From assembly GCA_933228675.1 (NCBI GenBank), contig OW121744.1:57679775-57743774 (forward strand): DNA of 64,000 bases, in the 5' to 3' direction. The translations under genes and the position numbers were made by a program. Positions 11,100-21,912 of the stretch are shown one piece after another. Each line of letters begins with the position of its first letter. Within the stretch, counting starts at the first letter, position 1. The notes under the pieces are model-generated. The model did not search any database. It was given only the letters and a program-made list of their open reading frames with translations, and had not been told where the DNA came from. The stretch is from Stomorhina lunata (lineage: Eukaryota > Arthropoda > Insecta > Diptera > Rhiniidae).

Positions 11100-12250
11100 A
11101 TGAATATTGTTAATGGCCCTTTCATCGGTTCTGTTATGGGCATTTTGAGGTTATATATAATAAGATGGACAGAGCAAGGGAAAGTTTGGAGCGAAAATAA
11201 TGTGTTCCTATATACCGGACACCCGGAGGGTGATGAGAATAGCAGGGGTGTGGGCTTTCTGATGACTAAAAGAATAGCTAAAGCCATGATAGTATGGTAT
11301 CCTATGAACGAGAGGCTAATGGCAATAAAACTTAGGACCAAAGCTCGTAACTTGATAATTATCAATGTCTACGCTCCTACTGAAATCGAATGTGAAAAGG
11401 ACAAAGACGAATTTTACGATGTATTAAGCAGTTGGATCAACGTAAATGTGATTTTACCATGATACTCAGCGACTTTGACGCCAAGGTAGGTTCAAACAGC
11501 ACCGGTATGTAATACTACATTGCTAAGTACGGTGTCGGCGTAAGAAACGACAAAGGGGAAAGATTAATCAAATTATGCTGTGAAAGGAAACTTGTTGTAG
11601 GTGGCACTATTTTTCCTCATAAGCTCCACCATAAAACGACTTGGATACCACCGAACGGCGTTACTAAGAACTAAATTGATCATATTTTGATCAACATTAA
11701 GTGGCGATCGTCTATACTTGATGTACGCACGAGGCGCAGAGCAGATATAAACTGCGACCATCATTAAGTAATATCTAAAGTTCGACTGAATGTAGCGGCT
11801 CTGAGGTCAGAAACGGCAAAAGCGGATCGGAAAATTGATGTTGGGAAATTGGAATCGGAACGACATTCAAATGCCTTTATTACTTCCATAAGGAATCGGC
11901 TTCCAGATGTTGTTAACAACAACGACGCTAATACTAACGAAATTGCAAGGTGTGTCACTCAAATATACAATGAGGTTGGTCAGAAAACGTTAGGATTCAA
12001 AGACAATAAAAGGAAAAGTTGGCTCACCCATGCAACATGGGACCTGGTTGAACAATGTAAAACCTTAAAAAAATACACTTTTAAATGCAAACGGGGATGT
12101 TGAAGTGCTCAGTACAATATACCGTGACCTATCTAACAGAATAAAAAGGTCTGCAAGGAGAGACAAGAGATTGTGGATAGATGAACAAGTGAGCCAAGTA
12201 GCTTTTGCTCTAGGTTTGCTCGAATTTGCGGGGATTTTCGGGCTTTTACC
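11100..12250 (+). pseudogene. LINE endonuclease (EEP) and linker remnant
   Basis: In one frame from 11100 the translation carries an RWT-x-QGK block, a GHPEGDENSRGVGFLMTK block and NVYAPTE, all typical of the apurinic-type endonuclease of non-LTR retrotransposons. After a frameshift near 11460 comes ILSDFDAKVG (the GDFNAK motif), then VVGGTIFPHK, TWIPPNG, IDHILIN and a CDHH block that ends the domain. The linker to the reverse transcriptase follows (KRKSWLTHATWD, then SARRDKRLWIDEQ). At least three in-frame stops and one frameshift make it dead. It resembles RTE-type or craniofacial-development-protein-2-like endonucleases; clade is inference. The RT half is absent here; a related RT/C-terminal piece lies at 41600-42680. 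Confidence 0.8.
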
Positions 12251-12978
12251 AATAAAAGAGGAGTTATTTTTCATCAGGCCACACACGACGATAGTTACTC
12301 ACAACAAGGTTTGGAAGTTAAATTGACACATTCAATCCACAATATAGTCCCGATTACTATCTGTTCTTGTCCGTGCGAATAGTTAAAAGATTACAGTTTT
12401 TTTGTTCGAACCTAACCTAAAAATTTCATACATTTTTTACTTTTTTATGTTCAAGACAGAAACTTCGATGTGTCGGGAGAAGTGTTGACATAACGCCAGT
12501 GCCAGAATTGGTTTGCATTAGCTCGATCGTGGAGTTTTGATATTAACGATACAACACTTTGCGAGTGGTCAGTTGAAGTTAATAAAATCACGATAAAGCC
12601 ATTAGTTAGTGCAAATCGGCATATAATAACACAACAGAACTCAACTGTTTAAGAAATATTTAAAAGCCTGGGTTTAAACCTAAAGCTTGATATATGGTTT
12701 CTCAATGTTGTGGCGGTGAGTAACGTCTTAAATTTGTTTCTCATACAAGGATGATTCACGGTAAAGCGTATTGCTACTGCTAAAAAAAAATCAATTGAAC
12801 ATGAAGTAATAAAGATTAATAGGCTTTTTTTTAGATTTTTAAGAAACGGTTGATTGAAGTTTTACCAGATACATAACAATTAAACTAAATTAAGACTGAA
12901 TTATTCTACAGAACAAGTGCTGTGTCCTATTAAAATAATATGATACCTCATAAATGTTTGGTCACTCTTAGGAACAAG
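12251..12978. other. No recognised feature
   Basis: Between the LINE remnant and the hAT-type element. No coding or repeat structure that I can support. Confidence 0.4.
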
Positions 12979-13069
12979 GTACACACCAGAGAAGCGCAAT
13001 GGATCAATACTAAGCCACTTATAATGATTCATTCATTTTAGAGTATAAATGACTACACGTCATTTAAAA

Positions 13070-14193
13070 ACAAGTAAGAAAGCGCTATAGCCGGTCAAGC
13101 GCGACCATACGATACCCTTCACCACTAAGGTCAAAGGTGTTATTTTTCCTGTATAAAGACAAATATTTGCTAAATTTTGTCATCATACAAACATTTTCTC
13201 AAAACTTATATATTTAAGCTGTTTCCGTCATTTGGACTTATATGAGAGCTAGGGTCAAATGTGGACCGATTATCTCGAAATTTGGCAAATTGATTACAGT
13301 TGTTACAAAAATTATGTATGGAAAAAATAAACTCAAAATCTTCATTATCTTTAGATTTACGAGCGTTTTAGTGATTTTTTGTCTCATTTAGTGCGTTTTT
13401 AAAGAAGAGTTTGTATGGGAGCTGTGTGAACCGCGGTGGTATAGCAGGTTAGTCATCCGCCTAGCATACCAGAGGCCCAAGTTCCAACCCTGGCCATACT
13501 TGAAAAAATAAATTTTCAAAAAAAAGCGGCGGTTCACCTCATAACTCAGCTAGCCACTGGTTATTGAGTATTAGGCTATGTAAAACTTCTCTAACTAATG
13601 CATTTGCCGTTCGGAGCCGGCGTTAAAAACGTAGGTCCCTTTCAATGACTCTAAAAATAGAATCGGATGCAGCTCATTGTCTGAGAGAAGTACCCCTTGT
13701 TCCAATTGGAATGTTGTCGGGGAATTATATATATTATATATGTATTGTATGGGAGCTATGGTCAAATGGGGACCGATTTCAACAAAATTTGGTACAGTGA
13801 TTTAAGTTTACATAAGCGGTATTTGTTTTAAATTTCATGATAAAATATTGATATTTGTGGCCAATATATCAATTCCGGGAAGTGGGACCTATATGAGGTA
13901 CTATAAGTAATGGACCAATTTCAATAGCCATGGTCCCATTATTAAAAAAATGATCTGTGCCAAATTTCATCAAATTATCTTTAGAATTGCGACCTGTAGT
14001 TTGATTACAAGGTTTACATGGGGGTCCAGCCAGCCGTCCAGCCAGCCAGACGGACGGACATCGCTAAATCGACTCAGATTCTAAGCCAATTGGTATACTA
14101 AAAGGTGGTTCTAAAACAAATATTTCTATGCGTTACATACATCAGCACAAACTTATAATACCCTTTCCACCTAAGGTGGTGAAGGGTATAAAA
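13070..14193 (-). mobile_element. DINE-1-like Helentron interrupted by a SINE
   Basis: Same family as 8382-9087: hairpin end ACAAGTAAGAAAGCGCTATA at the left, ATACCCTTCACCACTAAGG subterminal motif, and the inverse motif GGTGGTGAAGGGTATAAAA at the right. The body is split at 13427-13744 by a SINE with target duplication. Subtracting it leaves about 0.8 kb, the length of the uninterrupted copies. Confidence 0.8.
13427..13744 (+). mobile_element. tRNA-derived SINE with target duplication
   Basis: The first 75 bases look like a decayed tRNA. There is an A-box-like TGGTATAGCAGG (13437-13448) and a B-box-like AGTTCCAACCC (13480-13490), spaced as in a type 2 pol III promoter. An A-rich stretch, a tRNA-unrelated body and a TATATA-rich tail follow. 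It is flanked by TTGTATGGGAGCT-x-TG on both sides (13411-13426 and 13745-13760). The same DINE segment without the insertion is present at 16240-16300, which gives the empty site. A second, split copy lies at 50204-50312 and 51434-51490. Confidence 0.8.
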
Positions 14194-14407
14194 ACTATCC
14201 AGAGTTACTCATACTTACTACGACGTTGATTTACAAATACAGCTAGAAACAAGTATGAGTCGCAAATTGATTTAAAACTCACACAACTCAAAATATGAAT
14301 GATTCATAAACTATCCATTTGTATTCATTATTTCAAAAAAGTACTTAGAGTACTATGGATCATCCAGATCATCCAAACAAGAAGAAAACAAAAAATTCAA
14401 AAACGAA

Positions 14408-14953
14408 GCTCTAAACACTTAGACGACAGCAGACTTCATAACTTTACGGCTTCAAATGCTGTCAACTTTAAATGCTGTTCTGAAGTCAGCTTCATAAATA
14501 TTTTGAAGGCAGCAACAACATTATTAACATGATAATGAACAGCTGAGTATTTTAGCAATACAAATTTTAGAGATGCCACATGTATATTTTATAATGAATC
14601 AAATAAAAGTTAATAATCAAAAACGTAATAATATCACGAAAAACTAAAAAAGACAAATAAATAAATTCATTTCCTTTACTTAAATTTTGTAATGTTCGTT
14701 TATTCTAAATATTAAAAAAAAATTTTTGTTCTTATTGTTTTTAATTTATATACATAGTGGCAATACTTTATCTGTTTGTAGCTGCCTGTCAAAATAGAAA
14801 TTAGCCTAAGTTGGCAGCAGCAGCAAACGCTGTTGTGCAGTCGTGCTGCTGCGCTGTCGTCAAAAAAATTGTTTTCATTTAAACACATGGATTTTATTTT
14901 TGACATATTGCTGTTTGCTGTTTGCTGTCTGCTGTTGTCTATGTGTTTAGAGC
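14408..14953. mobile_element. Inverted-repeat element, about 545 bp
   Basis: Left end GCTCTAAACACTTAGACGAC then AGCAGAC; right end is its near-perfect reverse complement (27 bases, two mismatches). The interior carries CTGCTG-type runs near the right end (14805-14940). No target duplication could be fixed. Non-coding. It lies inside the hAT-type element beside the DINE copy. Confidence 0.6.
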
Positions 14954-15192
14954 ATTAGGGGGTATTCATATTCATTTATACTTATTTTGCATAGGTTGTA
15001 TATATGAAGTAAAGCAGAGTCACAATCAAACTCGTCGTAAGTGCTTCTGAATATAAATACAAATAAAATTTCCGTTTTTGGATATGAATGGATATAAGTA
15101 TAAATGCATATGAGTATGAATACAAGAAATTATGAATCATGATTCAACTCTACTCCTTTTTCGGATACTCATTGCGCTTCTCTGGTACACAC

Positions 15193-15561
15193 CCGTTTGT
15201 AGCAATGCAGTTAGTCAGCAATGATTAAATAACGATCAGACCTATGCCTGTCGCGTAAATTTAGTCGATTCTAGAGGGCAAAGAGTCCATAAATAGCCTT
15301 CTCAAGATGTGTAATCCTAAATTCCGGATTCACAATTGGAATAATTTTCGATTGTATGGATATCGTAGTTTTTATACTGAGTCCCGTCAAATACGAATCA
15401 ATCGAAACTAAGTATCTGGAAAAACATGAGCACTTGTATTTGTGTGCGTGAAAAATTTCTTCATCAAAGAGTTTTATATGGAAGAGCTTCTAGAGCCTGA
15501 ATATCATATGACATATACATACTGATCTGATACACTTAGGTGGAGAAGAATCTTTCAAGGC
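15193..15561. other. No recognised feature
   Basis: Sequence between the hAT element and the duplicated LINE block. No reading frame or motif recognised. Confidence 0.4.
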
Positions 15562-16133
15562 TTGGCCTACAAATTTGGAAAATATGCGCTCAAGATAGAA
15601 GCGCATGGATTTCTAAAATGTCCTCGCATTTAAGTAAGTAAGAATCAATGGGGATAAATATATTATCTGAAAGTAAAGCTGGCACTAAATATCTAAATTT
15701 AAAATCATCCCGCAGACCTCTTAATGAAATGGCTCGGTATTTAACTTATTGATGTAAGGGGCCACAGGGTCATACCATCAAACTATAGAGCTGACGAGTT
15801 AGCAAAATTTGGAACTACGTTACAAATTTGAGATGAACTAGAATGGTGGGAATGTCTGTAGACCTTTGCAGGCCCCTACTTCGAGAAAGATCATGTTAAA
15901 CAACCCAAGTGGGATTCTAGGTCAGGGCTAACGTGAAATGGATCTTGAAGCCATCCCGACGTATTTGGTCTAAGGGTCTATGAAAATTGTACTGGTAAAG
16001 TACAAAACTGTAGCGTCTGTTCAACATGTTAGTTGCGGCTGCAAGCGGTCGTCTGTCTCGGATCGAGCGGCTCGCCTTACAAACGTGGCTCTTGTTTTTG
16101 GACTCATCATCCATCGAGCCCTTACGATGTTTT
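15562..16133 (+). pseudogene. LINE RNase H remnant, direct repeat copy 1
   Basis: The broken translation includes LNEMARYLTY, GPQGHT and, after a frameshift, ADELAKFGTTLQI, matching the RNase H domain that follows the reverse transcriptase in I/R1-supergroup LINEs (the motif series DSQAAI, LNE-A, WVPGH, ADELAR). Several stops. The block is repeated without indels at 16447-17018, an offset of exactly 885 bases. Confidence 0.6.
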
Positions 16134-16446
16134 GGCAAATTGATTACAGTTGTTACAAAAATTATGTATGGAAAAAATAAACTCAAAATCTTCATTATCT
16201 TTAGATTTACGAGCGTTTTAGTGATTTTTTGTCTCATTTAGTGCGTTTTTAAAGAAGAGTTTGTATGGGAGCTATGGTCAAATGGGGACCGATTTCAACA
16301 AAATTTGGTACAGTGATTTAAGTTTACATAAGCAGTATTTGTTTTAAATTTCATGAAAAAATATTGATATTTGTGGCCAATATATCAATTCCGGGAAGTG
16401 GGACCTATGGGAGGTACTATAGATAATGGACCAATTTCAGTAGCCA
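16134..16446 (-). mobile_element. DINE-1-like internal fragment
   Basis: Starts inside the family at TTGGCAAATTGATTACAG and stops at the TTTCAGTAGCCAT segment; both termini are missing. It holds the uninterrupted version of the site where the SINE at 13427 is inserted. Placed exactly between the two 572-base LINE copies. Confidence 0.75.
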
Positions 16447-17018
16447 TTGGCCTACAAATTTGGAAAATATGCGCTCAAGATAGAAGCGCATGGATTTCTA
16501 AAATGTCCTCGCATTTAAGTAACTAAGAATTAATGGGGATAAATATATTATCTGAAAGTAAAGCTGGCACTAAATATCTAAATTTAAGATCATCCCGCAG
16601 ACCTCTTAATGAAATGGCTCGGTATTTAACTTATTGGTGTAAGGGGCCACAGGGTCATACCAGCAAACTATATAGCTGACGAGTTAGCAAGATTTGGAAC
16701 TACGTTACAAATTTGAGATGAACTAGAATGATGGGAATGTCTCTAGACCTTTGCAAGCCCCTACTTCGAGAAAGATCGTGTTAAACAACCCAAGTGGGAT
16801 TCTAGGTCAGGGCTAACGTGAAATGGATCTTGAAGCCATCCCGACGTATTTGGTCTAAGGGTCTAAGAAAATTGTACTGGTAAAGTACAAAACTGTAGCG
16901 TCTGTTCAACATGTTAGTTGCGGCTGCAAGCGGGCGTCTGTCTCGGATGGAGCGGCTCGCTTTACAAACGTGGCTCTTGTCTTTGGACTCATCATCCATT
17001 GGGCACTTACGATGTTTT
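16447..17018 (+). pseudogene. LINE RNase H remnant, direct repeat copy 2
   Basis: Near-identical to 15562-16133 over its full 572 bases with only scattered substitutions. The order copy, DINE fragment, copy suggests a tandem duplication of an 885-base unit with the second DINE piece lost. Confidence 0.65.
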
Positions 17019-17210
17019 AAGCATGGAAAGAAACAACTTTACAGAATATACTACTCCAAGGGGTAATCATGCGAGAAAACCCCCTGCTGCGGCAAGGATT
17101 TTGGAGGTGCCTAATCTATGCAAGAACATCCTGATGAATGAAACCAAGCTTTTAAGGCCCTATGCTCCACTGGGAGTCAGGGATAGCAGAAGAAGAAGAA
17201 GTGGATGAAA
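17019..17210 (+). pseudogene. LINE 3' end fragment
   Basis: The segment ending CCCTATGCTCCACTGGGAGT, then an AGAAGAAGAAG tract and a stop, matches the C-terminal tail of the RTE-like LINE (DALCSTGS-type end), which also occurs at 42640-42680 and 43480-43510. Earlier codons are frameshifted. Confidence 0.55.
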
Positions 17211-17572
17211 ATTAACTACGGATGTAGGTATCATTACCCGGTATAATAAGCTAAGATACTTTTTAAAATACGTTTTAGAAATGATATATTGATGGTGCAA
17301 TGAGCAAGAAGAGGCTATATTCCATATCATTTGTCTATGCATTGCCCTATCTAACAACGGTTTTAAATGCTTAGATTATTACTTCTTTCAGAACATAGAA
17401 GATTTAAGGATTATCCATTATATGAAGATGGTGAAGAACGTAAAGCTTGCAAAACTATAGGGTTATCCATTTCGTGGTTTCAAAAGTATAGGACTGCAAT
17501 TCGACATCTGTCAAACTAATTTGTTAACCCATTTTTTTTTTCTTTTCAGTTGAAAGTCTGACATTGACGAAT

Positions 17573-18236
17573 ATGGATCGCTTAAGTATCACACAACGTA
17601 TAAAAATTTATTAAAATATACTACAAAAATGGAGCCTCTGCAACAGCCACATATCGTGCTTTAAGAGGAGATTGTGGTTTACATAATCGCCCAACTACGC
17701 AAGCAATTGGCAAAATTGTTAAGAAATTTGAAGAGACTGGAGCGGTTACAAATACTGTTAGGCTTGTTCACCAACGTTTTGCTCGTTCCGCTGAAAATAT
17801 CGCTGCTGTAAGTGAAAGTGTTGCCGAAGACCCGAATGTGTCGATTCTGCGAATTCGGAGCGTTAATAATTGACTTTTTTTGCTTTCTATTGAAGAATAC
17901 GACTTGGAGAATATGTGGCTTCAACAAGACGGTGCGACGCGACATGCCACACATCTCAAAGGAATATGGATTTATTGCAAGAGACATTTCCTGGCCGCGT
18001 AATTTGTCGTCGTGGCGATATCAACTGGCCACCAAGATCAGGCGATTAGACACCATTCGATTATTTTGTGGGACTATGCGAGTGTCCGTGTTTGTGCTTT
18101 AACTCTTGAGCACCTTAAAATCAACATTCCTCAAGTTAAGGCTGAAATACCGCCAAATATGTATCAAAAAGCTATCGAAAATTAAATCAAAAGAATCAAT
18201 GCTTGCAACATTTTGCGTAATGGTCATTTAAATTAG
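17573..18236 (+). pseudogene. Tc1/mariner-type transposase remnant 1
   Basis: Opens with MDRLSITQRIKIY. In shifted frames it continues with a helix-turn-helix region (NRPTTQAIGKIVKKFEETGA) and SAENIAAVSESVAEDPNVSI. After an internal loss near 17860 the C-terminal part follows: MWLQQDGATRHAT (around the second catalytic Asp), GDINWPPRSGD, TPFDYF (third Asp region), then NIPQVKAEIPPN and RGGHLN-like end. The catalytic core between the N-terminal domain and the second Asp is deleted, and several frames are broken. Same family as 59944-60405. Confidence 0.8.
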
Positions 18237-18239
18237 GGT

Positions 18240-18440
18240 TTGCAAAAAAACTTGAAAATGAGAAACCGCGGTTTCGGTTTTAAAACACCCAAAACCGGCC
18301 GTTTTCGGTTTTTTAAATAAAACTATTTCAGTTTAAATTTGTAGGAAAATTTTGATAACTTCATTAAAACATATTATAATTTTATACTAAAATTCAGGTT
18401 TTTTAAATATAAGGGATTTCTTAAATAATTCTTGTTTCTT
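18240..18440. other. Self-complementary CGG/CCG tract
   Basis: Around 18265-18315, AAACCGCGGTTTCGGTTTT and AACCGGCCGTTTTCGGTTTT form overlapping inverted repeats. Such tracts occur in fly hAT-related repeats; here it abuts the hAT transposase remnant, so it may be that element's terminal region. Low confidence. Confidence 0.35.
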
Positions 18441-18850
18441 TTGGAGAAACTGCAGAGCCCCTTTAGCGTGAATAATATTTGCATCCGAGCGACAAATTGT
18501 TTCAATAGTAATTTTTACAAATAGCAACGATTTTTAAGAATTTACAATTTCAAAGTCGATAGAATGAAGCAAATCTAAGGTCGACAGCATTTCTAAACTC
18601 TCATGAATACTTTGTTTTAGAAGCAGAAATCTAAGAGTAAACTTAATTCACGATTATGATGCTTTTGTAAAATATTATAACGAACTGACGAATTTTTGAA
18701 ATACCGAACAGTTTTTCTTACAGCCTTAAGGTTCAAATATATATGGGCAATCGATTTTAAATGAGTCAAAGTTTCATCGTCGCCGTCTTCAAAATTGATT
18801 TTCAGATACAGATTTGATATTGGCTGTATCAAGTGAAATATTAAACTCCA
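18440..18850 (-). pseudogene. hAT transposase remnant
   Basis: On the minus strand the frames give KAVRKTVRYFKNSS, then SIHESLEMLSTLDLL, and TIETICRSDANIIHAKGALQ. These match the central part of BED-finger hAT transposases (the VRYF-x-S helix, then the VEALCR-x-DANLLTADAAL segment). Frameshifts and a stop separate the pieces. The catalytic DDE ends are not seen. I see no TIRs that would delimit it. Confidence 0.65.
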
Positions 18851-20400
18851 TTAGCCTTTGTCTAATGGTTTCTTGCGTTTGCTTGAAATTACACGTTCCT
18901 TAAATACGGCCCAGGTTATAAAATTTACCATGAGAATCGTGAATATTTACGTTCATATGAAGAAAAACTTGAATGCTTCAATCGATTTTTTAACGTTTTT
19001 TTTTTTTTTTAATTTGCAAGCCAATTACGCTTAGAAGCGCAAATTTGCGCAACAAAGATATTGTGTTCAGTATACAGAAGTTTTTGCAAGTTCCAGATCT
19101 GTAATTAGATTTTCCGAACTTCTAAGGATACAAAAATTATTCGAGATGAAATTCGGTTTCAAAAGAATAAAAACTGTTTGATTTTTGCCCATATGTATTT
19201 ATTTACTTTTGAAAACGCAAAATGGATAACCTGATTTATAAGAATCACCCGAAGCTGTGAAGTAATTTGGGCATTTTTTTGTATCTAATTGAAATAGCAG
19301 CTGGAAATGCTTCTTGGAGCGAAGCAACATTATTGTAATCTTTCAGTTTCCTTTCTAATCTACCAGACTGCCACACTAACCTAACCTAACTTAAATATAT
19401 ACCTAACTACATTATATTAGTTTTAGACTGAATAGATAGATAGTGGTAGAAAATTGCTTATCGCTTGCAGCTTCAATTGTGTTTTTAAGGGACCTACAAT
19501 TTAATCGTAGTACAAGTATTTCTTTAATATTAAATATATTTAAGAGTAAAGTTTTTTTTTTTTTTAAATGCATTCATTCTCTTCGTCGTTTTAAGATTTG
19601 TAATTTTTCGATTTTTTCCTTTGTTATATAATTCTAAATTCTAGTTAAAATAGTTTTAAATATGGCATTTCCCTAGCAAAACAGATTTGTTTGTTGGTTT
19701 TGAATAATTTGGCATTTGGATTTGTCAAAAGTAAATGCATCATCAGAGTAAATGTTCTCGGGTCTAGGAATCCATAATTTCACATTATTTGTATTTTTGC
19801 TTTGCATTTCTAAGCCATTTGTTAGCAGTGTTTGTATAACTTTAGTTTGTGGGAAAAGAAAATGTTTTTCTATGTAGATATAAATAGATATTTTCACAAA
19901 AAAATAAAAAAAGAAATTAGAGACAATAAAGAAGAAATAAGAGTTAAAAAAGGTTTTAATAAATGTGAGCAGAAATTCGTTTTAGCAAAAAGCTGCCGCT
20001 ATAATTGTGGCCTCAGTTGTAGCAATATAAATATTTTCTTTTGTTTTACCAATTTCTGCTAATTAAACTTTTTTTGTGTAACATTTTTCTGCCTTCTTCT
20101 CTGGCTAAGCTTTTGTTCAGATTTTTTTTCGATTTTTTTCTTTGGTTTGAGGTTTTGTGATGAGAGATAGAGATAGAAAAGTATTAAGAAGAGTTAAGAA
20201 GACTCTATCTAAAATTTGTAATAATTTCATTTGTTAAATTTTAGTTTAAATAAATTTCGGGCAGTAAAATGCTTTTGTTTTTTTTTTTTGTTGCAGCTTA
20301 AGTATTTCTTAGAAATATAAATTGAGTATTTGCAAGTTAATTAATAATTATTATCATTAGTATTAAATATATATATTTTTTTTCAATTTAAATTTTTTGA
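18851..20400. other. Non-coding flank or 3' intron of the host exon
   Basis: Nothing coding recognised. On the minus strand this follows the splice donor of the exon at 20447-21898, so it is intron unless read-through occurs (see findings). Contains long T runs and no close AATAAA on the minus strand. Confidence 0.45.
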
Positions 20401-20440
20401 CTTAAGAATCTAGAGATAGCGTATCTACGTCAAATTTAAA

Positions 20441-20446
20441 ACTTAC
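20441..20446 (-). promoter_or_regulatory. Splice donor GTAAGT
   Basis: On the minus strand the exon sequence CGACAA is followed by GTAAGTTTT, a full consensus 5' splice site. It falls exactly between codons (phase 0), directly after the Gln of EQKRQ. Confidence 0.8.
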
Positions 20447-21898
20447 TTGTCGTTTTTGCTCTTGTGGCAGTTTTGGATAATCTAAATCTAGTTTTGAATA
20501 TGGTGACATATGATGCGGATGATGAGAGTATGAGTGTCCTAATGAAGTACTTGCTGTTAACGGATGCTGCATGTGCGAGTGAGTATGTTGCAGATGATGA
20601 TGATGGTGCGGATATGAGGAGTGTAGCAAGTGATCGTATGCAGCACCGCCCGAACCAGTCATACCACCACTGCCGACACCGACAACACCCCCACCTCCAC
20701 CACCCATGGCACTACGCACATCGTGCAAGGCACTGCTCGTTAGGGTGGCCGGGAAAGGTGCTGTCGTGCTGGCCAGTGCTGCCAGCGGATGGGTTTGCAA
20801 GTGGTTTTGATGCTGGTGTATGTGAAACTGATGATCCGGATTCAGCTGCTGCTGTACGGAGGCATGTATATGAGCTGAAGGATGTGTGCTGGGCGGTAAT
20901 TGGTGAGCATAATGTTGGGTGCCAGCGAATTGCTGTTGGATATTGTGGGCCAGCATTTGCTGGTGCGTATTGTATTGTTGCTGCTGCTGTTGTGTGGGCA
21001 AATGATGTTGCTGTTGGTACAGTTGCGATATGGCGGGATTCGAGGCGTGTAGAGTTGACATTAAATTGCGTTGCTGCAAGATATTATTGACATTGTAGGC
21101 ATTCACATCCGAGGGATTGTAAAGAGTTTGAGAGTACGGATTTATGTAACTACTGCCGGCCACACCACCTGTTGTTGTTGCATATTTAGTGCCGCCCAAG
21201 CCGACGCCTCCTACACCTACACCCATTCCCATACCACTCGGGTAATTGGGATAGTTAAGATTCGATACCGAATACGCGGGTCTTAAACGCGTTCCACCAA
21301 CCATACCGCCCATACCCATTTGAGCGGCAGCCGTTTGAGGCGGTTGTGTATATTGCTGGAAGTACATATTCGGTTGCGACGAAAAACTCGCGGACATTTG
21401 CATTAGATTATCGTTTAGATAGGGCGGCGAGGTATCACCCGGATGGAGAGTGGGATAACTAGATATGACGCGACCGGGATAGTGTGTTAGGGGTGTAACG
21501 GTTTGGGCGGCAGCCTGCTGGGCTTGGGCCAGTCTTGCGTGATGGCCGAGTATTTGGGAGGAACGCGATATCGACTTATGGGCCTCGTTGAGCAAATTAA
21601 TAATATTTGAAGAGGAAGACTGATGTAGAGGCTGTGGACCCACCGGCTGATAACCGTAATAATCATTCATCATTGAGGCCGATGGCAGGCCAGCAATGCT
21701 ATATCTACGCCTACGTATGGGCGAGGTTTGACCATAATAGCTAGCGGCCACTGCCGCAGGATCATACAGATAGCCGGCCGATGTCGAGGGTCCTCCATAC
21801 AAATCATAGGGCCCTGGACCTCCGTAACCTGGAGAATAATATTGTCCTATAATATCTGGCAGAGGTGGGCTTCCAGTTGGCGGATAGTTACCGTACAT
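20447..21898 (-). CDS. Coding exon of an unidentified host gene, 484 codons
   Basis: The only long, GC-richer, stop-free coding block in the window. The product is low-complexity: Tyr/Pro/Gly-rich start (MYGNYPPTGSPPLP), a basic block PIRRRRYSIAGLP near residue 60 that looks like a basophilic kinase site, a short possible helix SNIINLLNEAHKSISRSSQI near residue 98, then Gln-, Gly- and His-rich runs up to SPYSKLDLDYPKLPQEQKRQ. No signal peptide, membrane segment or folded domain is visible. A CCCTTTTCAG acceptor lies directly before the ATG and a GTAAGT donor directly after codon 484, so it is an internal exon or a first coding exon after a 5' UTR exon. An uninterrupted read continues 14 codons past the donor to TAA. 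I do not recognise the gene; disordered scaffold or regulatory protein is as far as the sequence goes. The 208-codon frame on the opposite strand is a shadow. Confidence 0.85.
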
Positions 21899-21912
21899 CT
21901 GAAAAGGGCGAT
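21899..21912 (-). promoter_or_regulatory. Splice acceptor before the ATG
   Basis: On the minus strand TCGCCCTTTTCAG immediately precedes ATGTACGG. It is a pyrimidine tract plus CAG, a good 3' splice site. The join is in phase 0 if the ATG is an internal Met. Confidence 0.75.

Larger units (their letters stand above)
12987..15184. mobile_element. hAT-type element with 8-bp target duplication
   Basis: Perfect terminal inverted repeats CAGAGAAGCGCAATG at 12987-13001 and, inverted, at 15170-15184. The same eight bases, GTACACAC, flank both ends (12979-12986 and 15185-15192). A CAG-type end with an 8-base duplication is diagnostic of the hAT superfamily. No transposase survives. The 2.2 kb includes a nested DINE-1-like element (13070-14193) and another inverted-repeat element (14408-14953), so the original was under about 0.55 kb, a hAT MITE. 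Confidence 0.85.

Noticed and set aside
13427..13500. Functional tRNA gene
   Set aside because: The cloverleaf is decayed, the B box is off consensus, and the sequence is the head of a repeated SINE with target duplication.
20464..21090. 208-codon plus-strand frame opposite the host exon
   Set aside because: Shadow of the His/Gln/Gly-rich minus-strand exon; the splice sites fit only the minus strand.
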